Shown one piece after another: positions 17,052 to 23,593 of a stretch of 64,000 nt of DNA. Both the position numbers and the translations under genes were made by a program. Under the pieces are notes generated by a model. It was not told where the DNA came from, did not search any database, and saw only the letters and a list, made by a program, of their open reading frames with translations. The first letter of the stretch is position 1, and each line of letters starts with the position of its first letter. The DNA comes from Streptomyces sp. CNH099 (GTDB taxonomy: Bacteria > Actinomycetota > Actinomycetes > Streptomycetales > Streptomycetaceae). Where the stretch lies: contig AZWL01000009.1 in assembly GCA_000514715.1 (NCBI GenBank), forward strand, positions 186,186 to 250,185, read 5' to 3'.

Positions 17052-17324
17052 TCACGACGTTCCGGGACGCCCTCTGAGACCGCCCGCCGCACCCTCCGCG
17101 CGGTGACGGCGTATCCGCTTGCGCTCGGCCTCGCCGAGGCCGCCCCACACGCCCGAAGGCGTGCCGGTGCGCAGCGCCCAGTCCAGGCACTCCACGCGCA
17201 CAGGACAGCGGCGACACACGGCCTTGGCGCGGGCGTACTGCTCGGCCGCCGGTCCTGACTCCCCCACCGGGAAGAAGAGATCGGGATCCTCGTCGGCACA
17301 GGCCGCGCTGTCCCACCACCGCAT
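17052..17324 (-). CDS. WhiB-like iron-sulfur transcription regulator
   Basis: The 90-residue protein has all four WhiB cysteines in the canonical spacing: Cys in AACADEDPDLFF, then the pair in AVCRRCPVRVEC and its last Cys, which bind a [4Fe-4S] cluster. The GVWGG turn and a basic C-terminal tail (GEAERKRIRRHRAE) for DNA binding follow. Wbl proteins sense oxygen or nitric oxide and act with the principal sigma factor. ATG 17324 is chosen because MRWWDSAACA matches family starts and G-rich GAGGGGGG lies just upstream. It begins 10 nt after the stop of a 46-codon gene, so the two are probably cotranscribed from the sigma-B-like site at 17507-17531. Confidence 0.93.
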   Translation of the reverse strand: MRWWDSAACADEDPDLFFPVGESGPAAEQYARAKAVCRRCPVRVECLDWALRTGTPSGVWGGLGEAERKRIRRHRAEGAAGGLRGRPGTS

Positions 17325-17334
17325 GCCGCCCCCC

Positions 17335-17475
17335 TCACGCACCGCGTCCGGTGGGGTCCCCGGTGTGCTCTCTCCGGAGCCGGGCGCCGACGTCGCGGCC
17401 TCTGCCGCCGGGCAGCCGGCCCTCGGGATCGGTGGCGAGCATGGTGTGCAGCCGGTCCAGCACGTCCGTGGGCAC
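17335..17475 (-). CDS. 46-residue unknown protein upstream of the whiB-like gene
   Basis: A short reading frame starts at GTG 17475 behind a perfect GAGGAGG ribosome site 5 nt upstream and ends 10 nt before the whiB-like start. About nine of ten codons end in G or C, as expected for a translated gene here. The peptide begins PTDVLDRLHTMLATDPEGRL and ends Arg-rich. The first 17 residues could form an amphipathic helix. No family is recognised. Position and ribosome site make it a plausible leader gene coupled to whiB translation. Confidence 0.6.
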   Translation of the reverse strand: MPTDVLDRLHTMLATDPEGRLPGGRGRDVGARLRREHTGDPTGRGA

Positions 17476-17506
17476 GGTCGCCTCCTCACTCGGGTCTCGC
17501 GTCCGG

Positions 17507-17531
17507 GTACCCCTCTCGCGCCGGTGGACAC
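17507..17531 (-). promoter_or_regulatory. Sigma-B-like promoter candidate for the small gene and whiB unit
   Basis: On the minus strand GTGT (17531-17528) and GGGTAC (17512-17507) are separated by 15 nt, fitting GNNT-N14-16-GGGTAY. The site is about 32 nt before GTG 17475. It is the same arrangement as the site before the eRF1-like gene. Confidence 0.5.
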
Positions 17532-17586
17532 GCGCGCCGCGTACGGGGCGTCAGCACACCCGGGGGCGCGCCGGGGACCAGAACGC

Positions 17587-17922
17587 CTAGGGCCGGTCGC
17601 CCTTCGGCTTGCCGCGCTGGTCCAGCGTGCCGTGCGGCGGCGAGTGGCGGGGCTCCGAGGCGGTGTCCGGGCCGGCCGGGGACCCGGGTTGCGGGGGCGG
17701 AGCCACCGAGCCGGTGCCCAGCCCGCCCGGCGAGAGACTGTCGCCCGCGGCGACCTGGCGCATGCGGAACAGGATCGTCTCCAGGACCTGGGCGCGGTTG
17801 GCGTGGGTGCGCTCGTAGTTCAGCAGCCGCTCCAACTCCTCGGTGGTCAGGGAGCGGATGCGGTGCCCGATGTCGCCTGCGGACAGCCGGTCGTAGTCGT
17901 CCAGCGGCGGTTGGTCGCTCAT
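17587..17922 (-). CDS. Small DUF8129-like helical protein
   Basis: The 111-residue protein has a conserved N-terminal half (residues 5-60: PLDDYDRLSAGDIGHRIRSL, TTEELERLLNYERTHANR). It resembles the DUF8129 helical hairpin found at the ends of many actinobacterial stress proteins. The C-terminal half is Pro/Gly-rich and probably disordered. ATG 17922 has a perfect AGGAGG 8 nt upstream. GGGTAC occurs about 40 nt upstream on its strand but without a matching -35. Function is unknown; location in the island suggests a stress role. Confidence 0.72.
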   Translation of the reverse strand: MSDQPPLDDYDRLSAGDIGHRIRSLTTEELERLLNYERTHANRAQVLETILFRMRQVAAGDSLSPGGLGTGSVAPPPQPGSPAGPDTASEPRHSPPHGTLDQRGKPKGDRP

Positions 17923-18020
17923 CGTCGGTGCCTCCTGGGTGCCGTCTGGCTGCTGAGCGCACGGGTACCCCGCCCGCCGGCGGCCGTGCGCGCGTCCGCG
18001 CCCCGAGTCGCGCCGGCTGC

Positions 18021-18431
18021 TCAGCCGAAGGAGGCGATGAGGTCGGTGCAGACCTCCTCGCAGCTGCGGCAGGCCGCGGCGCACAGCCGGCAGTGGTCGT
18101 GCCCGGCGGCGTGCCGGTCGCACTCGTCGCCGCACGCCTTGCAGGCGGTGGCGCAGGCCTGCAGCAGTTGCCGGGCTAGCTCCGGGTCGTAGCCGGTGCG
18201 GCGGGAGAGTACGCGCGCGGTGGTCTCGCAGACGTCGGCGCAGTCCTGGTCGAGGCGGATGCACACGCCGAGGTCGCCGACGCTCTTCTCGGCCAGGCAG
18301 GCGTCGGCGCACATCGTGCAGGCCTGCGCGCAGTCGAGGCACTCGCGAATGCCGCGGTTCAGCGTCTCCTCGTCCGGAGTCCCGGCGGGCAGCGGATGCG
18401 TGCGGAGCATTTCGGTGACGTACGTGGTCAT
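18021..18431 (-). CDS. Four-helix bundle Cys-rich copper-storage-like protein (DUF326/Csp)
   Basis: The 136-residue protein carries about 18 cysteines in repeated Cys-x2-3-Cys patterns along four predicted helices (ECLDCAQACTMCADAC, CIRLDQDCADVC, ACATACKACGDEC, CRLCAAACRSCEEVC). This is the signature of Csp-type proteins, which fill a four-helix bundle with Cu(I) ions. There is no signal peptide, so it would act in the cytoplasm as a copper store or detoxifier. ATG 18431 has AAGGAGG 8 nt upstream. It lies in the stress island near catalase, so copper and peroxide stress could be linked, but this is an inference from position. Confidence 0.88.
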   Translation of the reverse strand: MTTYVTEMLRTHPLPAGTPDEETLNRGIRECLDCAQACTMCADACLAEKSVGDLGVCIRLDQDCADVCETTARVLSRRTGYDPELARQLLQACATACKACGDECDRHAAGHDHCRLCAAACRSCEEVCTDLIASFG

Positions 18432-18897
18432 GCGGAGCCTCCTTCTGCCGTCCCGCGTGTCGTCCTGCGCGACGGGGGTCAGGGCCGGGCGCCGGGGCTG
18501 CTCGGCGGCGGGCCTGGCGTCATGCCGTGCGCCGCGCCGCCTCCGGCCCCGGGGGCATACCTTCCTGCGGCCCGGTGGGACCGCCGCCGGGCCGCTCGGG
18601 GATCGGGTACTCGCTCATGGCACGCCGGGTACCCGCGGTGGCAGGCGCTCACTCCCGCCCGCGTCGGCCGCGTCCTCGACGAGCGTGCCCGGCGGTCCGA
18701 GGCCGGGGCCCGACGAGACCGCCGCGGGGGCGCGGGCCCGCACGCCGGAGGGTTTGCGCCGCGGCGATCCTGGACACCCGCGGATCTACGTGCTTGGCGA
18801 GCAAGCACACCGCGGGAGGGCTCCTCCGGCGCCCACGTTGTGCGCCCTGTGCACCCGCTCTCGCCCTGACCCGATCCCGCCCCCGGAAGGAACACCC
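18432..18897. other. 466-bp gap between divergent copper-storage and DUF5133 genes
   Basis: I see no gene that can be supported. There are two GGGTAC sequences (18606-18611 and 18628-18633), but neither has a GNNT at 14-16 nt upstream. A short interrupted inverted sequence, GTGCTTGGCGAGCAAGCAC (18789-18807), could form a hairpin in the leader of the DUF5133 gene. Confidence 0.5.
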
Positions 18898-19131
18898 ATG
18901 CTGATGGCCCACTCCGCCGTACTCACCGGCCTGCTTGAGGAGTACGAGGCGCTCACCACGCTGCACGCCGAAGGCGGCAGCCCGGAGACTCACCGGCGGT
19001 TCCACGACGTCCGCTACACGCTGTGCATCGCCACCGGCACCCAGGACATCGATGCGGCGCTCATCGCCGCCCGCCACCGCCTGCCGGGCGCCCGCCTCAC
19101 CGACGACTCCGCCCTCCCCGCGATCAGCTGA
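18898..19131 (+). CDS. DUF5133 domain protein
   Basis: The 77-residue protein matches the streptomycete DUF5133 family along its whole length. It starts MLMAHSAVLTGLLEEYEAL, then has SPETHRRFHDVRYTLCIATG, and ends TQDIDAALIAARHRLPGARL. It is soluble and helical, with no catalytic motif. ATG 18898 follows GGAAGGA. Members are typically encoded near redox or stress genes; function is unknown. The downstream catalase is 284 bp away with its own promoter candidate. Confidence 0.82.
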   Translation: MLMAHSAVLTGLLEEYEALTTLHAEGGSPETHRRFHDVRYTLCIATGTQDIDAALIAARHRLPGARLTDDSALPAIS

Positions 19132-19341
19132 TCCGCCACGGGAGGGCCCTGCGCACACGCGCAGAATCCCGGCCATCGTCGTCCTTCCTGCGGCGTAGCG
19201 GTGGCTCCCGGATACCCGCCCCACCCGACCAGCAGCCCCGTCTCTTCGGGGAGACGTACTACTCCACCCGGTCGGCGGATCACGTGTGCGGCCGCGGCCC
19301 CGCGGAGTGCGGCGAAATATTCGATATACGTGATAGGCCAG

Positions 19342-19366
19342 GTTTGGACGCGCAGCGTGCGGCTAC
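19342..19366 (+). promoter_or_regulatory. Sigma-B-like promoter candidate for the catalase gene
   Basis: GTTT and GGCTAC are separated by 15 nt, one change from GNNT-N14-16-GGGTAY. The site is about 50 nt before GTG 19416. Catalase genes are known sigma-B targets in Streptomyces coelicolor, which supports the reading. Confidence 0.45.
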
Positions 19367-19415
19367 CCCCGACGGTGCGGAAACGAAGCGTGAGGGACGA
19401 CCGGACGGAGGAGCC

Positions 19416-21671
19416 GTGGACCCGGCGAAGAACGAGAACAGCACGGACGGAGAGCCGCCCATCCCCGGCCGCCCGGGGCGCCAGGCCCCGCAGGTGGACG
19501 AGCCGACCGAGGTGCACGAGCCGTGGCCGCCGAAGCCGGACCAGACCGGGCCCGGCATGTACTCGCCCACCGGCACCCCCCTCACCGCCGAGCGCGGCGC
19601 ACGGGCGCAGACCGGCGCCTACCTCACCACCGCGCAGGGTCTGCGGCTGACGGAGAGCGACCACTCGCTGAAGGCGGGCGAGCGCGGGCCCGTGCTGCTC
19701 CAGGACCACCATCTGCGCGAGAAGGTCATGCAGTTCGACCACGAGCGCATCCCCGAGCGCGTCGTGCACGCGCGGGGCGCCGCCGCGCACGGGGTCTTCC
19801 GCGGTTACGGCACCGCGTCCGAGATCAGCAAGGCGGCCTTCCTCGCGGCGGATGTCGAGACGCCCGTCTTCGTACGCTTCTCCACGGTGCTCGGCTCCCG
19901 CGGCTCGGCCGACACGGTGCGCGACACCCGCGGCTTCGCGACGAAGTTCTACACCACCGAGGGCGTCTTCGACCTGGTGGGCAACAACATCCCGGTGTTC
20001 TTCATCCAGGACGCGATCAAGTTCCCGGACGTCATCCACGCCGGCAAGCCGCACCCCGACCGTGAGATCCCGCAGGCCCAGAGCGCGCACGACACCTTCT
20101 GGGACTTCGTGTCCCTGCACACCGAAGCCACCCACCACACCATCTGGAACATGTCCGACCGCGCGATCCCGCGCTCCTTCCGGATGATGGAGGGCTTCGG
20201 CGTCCACACCTTCCGCATGGTCGACGCCCGCGGCGGCACCACGCTGGTGAAGTTCCACTGGAAGCCGAAGGCCGGCGTGCACTCCCTGCTCTGGGAGGAG
20301 GCCCAGCTGCTGGGCGGCATGGACCCCGACTTCCACCGGCGCGACCTCGCCGACGCCATCGAGGCCGGCGCGTACCCCGAGTGGGAGCTGGGCGTCCAGA
20401 CCTTCCCCGACACCCCGGAGCAGACCTTCGAGGGCATCGACCTGCTCGACCCGACCAAGATCGTTCCAGAGGAGCTGGCCCCGGTGCAGCCCATCGGGCT
20501 GCTGCAGCTGAACGCCAACCCCACCAACTTCTTCGCCGAGACCGAACAGGTCGCCTTCCACCCCGGCCACCTGGTGCCCGGCATCGACATCACGGACGAC
20601 CCGCTGCTCGCCGGCCGCCTCTTCTCCTACCTGGACACCCAGATCAGCCGCCTGGGCGGGCCCAACTTCCCGCAGGTACCCGTCAACCGCACCCACGCGC
20701 CCGTCAACGACATGCAGCGCGACGCCATGCACCAGACCGCCGTGCACTCCGGCGTCGCCCCCTACCGTCCCAACTCCCTGGACGGCGGCTGCCCCTTCCT
20801 GGCGGGCGCCGAGGACCACGGCTACGTGGAGGTCCCGGTCCCCGTCCCGGCGGCCACGAAGGTGCGCGAGGCACCGGCCTCCTTCTCCGACCACACCAGC
20901 CACCCCCGCCGCTTCTGGCTCAGCCTCACCCCCACCGAGCGCGAGCACGTCGTCGCCGCCTACACCTTCGAGCTGAGCAAGTGCTACGAGAACGCCGTCA
21001 AGGAGCGCAACCTGCGGGTGCTCGCGGACATCGACCCGGAGCTGTGCGGACAGGTCGCCGCCGGCCTCGGGCTCCCCGCCCCCGGCCCGTCGGGCCCGCT
21101 GCCGGACGTCACGCCCTCCCCCGCGCTCGCGCAGATCAAGGGCAGCTGGCCGGTGACCGGCCGCGTCATCGGCATCCTCGCCGACGACGGCGCCGACCTC
21201 GACTCCGTACGGACGCTGCGCCAGGCGGTCCTCGACGGCGGCATGGTGCCCCTGGTCGTCGGCCCGCACGGCGGGCGGCTCGGCGGGCGGCTCGGCGGCG
21301 GGGAGCCCGTCGTCGTGCAGCGGACCTTCGCCAACGCCCGGTCCGTCGAGTTCGACGCGATCCTGCTGGCGGGCGCACCCGCCCGCGGCGACGACGCCTA
21401 CGGCGCCCGCGACGCGAAGGCCGGCCAGGACCCCGCCGCGGCGGACACCGACCCGCGGCTGCTCCAGCTGCTGTCCGAGGCCTACCGGCACGCCAAACCG
21501 CTCGGCGGCTGGGCGGACAGCGCGGACCTGCTCGCCGCGGCCGGCTGCCCGCCGCACGCACCCGGGGTCATCGTGGGCGACGAACCGCGCGCCGTGCTGG
21601 CGGAGATCACCGGGCTGCTGCGGTACCACCGGGTGTGGGACCGCTTCCCCGCCCGTATCGCCACCGGCTGA
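19416..21671 (+). CDS. katE: Large-subunit monofunctional heme catalase (HPII/KatE type)
   Basis: This enzyme converts hydrogen peroxide to water and oxygen. The 751-residue length and the extra C-terminal flavodoxin/class I glutamine amidotransferase-like domain (from about residue 575, WPVTGRVIGILADDGAD) define the large-subunit clade. Active-site His is in ERVVHARGAAAHG (His 118) and Asn in VGNNIPVFF (190-191). The proximal heme Tyr is in RLFSYLDTQ (Tyr 405). GTG 19416 has GGAGGAG 5 nt upstream; the longer open frame upstream is not supported. It is the largest gene of the stress island, and a sigma-B-like promoter lies just upstream. Confidence 0.96.
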   Translation: MDPAKNENSTDGEPPIPGRPGRQAPQVDEPTEVHEPWPPKPDQTGPGMYSPTGTPLTAERGARAQTGAYLTTAQGLRLTESDHSLKAGERGPVLLQDHHLREKVMQFDHERIPERVVHARGAAAHGVFRGYGTASEISKAAFLAADVETPVFVRFSTVLGSRGSADTVRDTRGFATKFYTTEGVFDLVGNNIPVFFIQDAIKFPDVIHAGKPHPDREIPQAQSAHDTFWDFVSLHTEATHHTIWNMSDRAIPRSFRMMEGFGVHTFRMVDARGGTTLVKFHWKPKAGVHSLLWEEAQLLGGMDPDFHRRDLADAIEAGAYPEWELGVQTFPDTPEQTFEGIDLLDPTKIVPEELAPVQPIGLLQLNANPTNFFAETEQVAFHPGHLVPGIDITDDPLLAGRLFSYLDTQISRLGGPNFPQVPVNRTHAPVNDMQRDAMHQTAVHSGVAPYRPNSLDGGCPFLAGAEDHGYVEVPVPVPAATKVREAPASFSDHTSHPRRFWLSLTPTEREHVVAAYTFELSKCYENAVKERNLRVLADIDPELCGQVAAGLGLPAPGPSGPLPDVTPSPALAQIKGSWPVTGRVIGILADDGADLDSVRTLRQAVLDGGMVPLVVGPHGGRLGGRLGGGEPVVVQRTFANARSVEFDAILLAGAPARGDDAYGARDAKAGQDPAAADTDPRLLQLLSEAYRHAKPLGGWADSADLLAAAGCPPHAPGVIVGDEPRAVLAEITGLLRYHRVWDRFPARIATG

Positions 21672-21740
21672 GGGACGGGCCGCGAGGTGCGTTGCTGTCA
21701 GTTCATCGCCGGGGGGGTCCGGCCGGCCGAAGGCACGGTG

Positions 21741-22670
21741 TCAGGCCAGGCGGGTCGCGGTCTCCAGCATGAGGGCGTGGACGAACGCCTGGGGGAGGTT
21801 GCCGCGCAGCTGGCGTTGGCTGACGTCGTACTCCTCGGTGAACAGGCCCGGAGGGCCGCACGCGGCCCGGTTGCGCTCGAACCACCGCAGGGCTTCCGCG
21901 CGGTTGCCCTGCTGGTGCTCGGCCAGCGCGGGTGAGGTCACGCCGGTACGCGTCGAGGGTGCGGACGGTCCTCGGGTCGTCGGCCGGGAGGAGGCCGCGT
22001 AGCGGCGGCAGCAGGAGGGCGCCGTCGACACCGGGGTCGTCCGGCGCGCGTTGCCAGCGGCCCGTGGGGTGGAGGCTGGTCGCGGCCGTGTCGGCGAGCG
22101 CGGTCCACGTCGTGACCTCGGTGGACGACGGCGCCGCCGCGGCCGGGGAGCGCAGTCCGGCGGCGCAGATGAGCCGGCTGTGGGTCCAGCGGCGGGCGTC
22201 GAGTTCCCAGATGCCGCTGTCGGCCTCGTGCCTGCGCCGCTCGACGGCGGCGACGGCGAGGTGCACGGCCCGCCGGCCGTCGGCGTCCAGCCGGTCCTCA
22301 CGCAGAGCCGCGGCGAAGAGCAGCAGCGCCTCGCCGAAGGCGTCGAGCTGGAACTGGCGGTTGACCCGGTTGCCGACGCGGTTGCACCCGCCCGGGTAGC
22401 CGGGCAGGTCGAGGGTGCGCTGGTCGGGGAGGGGACCGCCGTCGACGGTGTAGGCGGGCGCCATCCGGGCCCCGTCCTGGTGCAGCCGGGCGGAGACGAA
22501 CCGCACCGCGTCGTCGAGCATCGGGTAGCCGCCGGCGACCGCGCCGGCCTGGCCCGCCAGGCATGCGTCGCGGATCCAGCGGCGGACGCGCCCTCTCCGG
22601 CCCCGAGGGCGAACCAGGGAACGGACACCGCGTCGAGGAGTGACGCCACACGGCTGCTGAGGCGCCTCAT
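21741..22670 (-). pseudogene. Broken glycoside hydrolase family 15-like gene
   Basis: Only the C-terminal half of a GH15 (glucoamylase/trehalase-like) protein is present, and it is split over frames. The 5' piece reads MRRLSSRVASLLDAVSVPWF. The main piece, in another frame, has RRWIRDACLAGQAG, DLPGYPGGCNRVGN, VNRQFQLDAFGEALLLF and RRWTHSRLICAAGL. The last piece returns to the first frame with EALRWFERNRAACGPPGLF, TEEYDVSQRQLRGNLPQAF and a stop at 21741. Intact relatives are about 600 residues, so the N-terminal catalytic part is missing and at least two frameshifts are needed. It is decaying DNA at the right edge of the island. Confidence 0.8.
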
Positions 22671-22850
22671 TCGCTCTCTGACCTGCCGCAACAGTCAATG
22701 CCCCGGACAGGGTTCGGACCCGCGGCCTAGGCTTCAGGAGAGCGTCGCTCGCTCACCATCGGCGTCGCGGCCCGGCCGCGGGCGTGGACTATGATCATGC
22801 AGGTGCCCCCCTGCTCACCCGGCAGAGGGGCACGTGACCAGGCACTTGGG

Positions 22851-22895
22851 AGACTCCGTGCGCGCTGTCATCGCCGAAGACCTCTTCCTTCTGAG
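22851..22895 (+). repeat. 45-bp direct repeat, right copy (island boundary candidate)
   Basis: This is the partner of 14971-15015 (40 of 45 identical). It covers the ribosome site, the GTG start and the first 12 codons of the intact response regulator. No kinase 3' end precedes it. Confidence 0.8.
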
Positions 22896-23508
22896 GGACG
22901 GTCTCGTCCGCATGCTCGAAGCGTACGACTTCGAGATCCTGGCCGCGGTGGACAACGGCCCGGAGCTGGCACGTGCCCTGGACGAGCTGGAACCGGACGT
23001 CGCGGTGGTCGACGTCCGGCTGCCGCCGTCGTTCTCGGACGAGGGCCTGCAGTGCGCGCTCCAGGCGCGGGCGAAGCGGCCGGGGCTGCCGGTGCTGGTG
23101 CTCTCGCAGCACGTGGAGCAGCTGTACGCGCGCGAGCTGCTGGCCGACGAGCGCGGCGGGGTGGGCTACCTGCTGAAGGACCGGGTGTTCGACGCCGAGC
23201 AGTTCGTCGACGCGGTACGGCGCGTGGCGGACGGGGGTACGGCCATGGACCCGCAGGTCATCTCGCAGCTGCTGAGCCGGCGCGCCGCGCAGGACCAGCC
23301 GGTGAACACCCTCACCCCGCGGGAGCGCGAGGTGATGGAGCTGATGGCGCAGGGCCGTTCCAACGCCGCGATCGCGGAGCGGCTGGTGGTGACCGAGCGG
23401 GCGGTCGCCAAGCACACGTCCAACATCTTCACCAAGCTGGGGCTGCCGCCGTCGGACGACGACAACCGCCGGGTGCTGGCGGTGCTGGCGTACCTGGACC
23501 ACGGCTGA
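22858..23508 (+). CDS. NarL/FixJ-family response regulator
   Basis: The 216-residue regulator has an N-terminal receiver domain (acidic pair in VIAEDLFLLR, phosphoacceptor Asp 52 in VAVVDVRLPP, conserved Lys in GYLLKDRVF). A C-terminal LuxR-type HTH follows (LTPREREVMELMAQGRSNAA through AVAKHTSNIFTKLGL). GTG 22858 has GGGAG 5 nt upstream. GTG 22834 with AGAGGGG upstream would add eight residues and cannot be excluded. The first codons almost duplicate the truncated regulator fused to the kinase at 15 kb, so this is likely the displaced partner of that kinase or a close paralogue. It now follows a broken GH15 gene instead of a kinase. Confidence 0.93.
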   Translation: MRAVIAEDLFLLRDGLVRMLEAYDFEILAAVDNGPELARALDELEPDVAVVDVRLPPSFSDEGLQCALQARAKRPGLPVLVLSQHVEQLYARELLADERGGVGYLLKDRVFDAEQFVDAVRRVADGGTAMDPQVISQLLSRRAAQDQPVNTLTPREREVMELMAQGRSNAAIAERLVVTERAVAKHTSNIFTKLGLPPSDDDNRRVLAVLAYLDHG

Positions 23509-23593
23509 CGGCGCGGCGGGCGCCGGCCGGGGTGCTGCCGGCGCGGTGCGGGCGGCGGAGTGACCATCCGAGGATTCACTCGTTCTACCCAGC

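Noticed and set aside
18479..18895. A minus-strand gene in the gap before the DUF5133 gene
   Set aside because: No ribosome site, Pro/Arg/Gly-rich composition and no recognisable motif.
22791..22798. ATGATCAT near the displaced regulator matching the kinase start (13722-13729)
   Set aside because: An 8-bp palindromic match with no extended homology; likely chance, not a kinase remnant.
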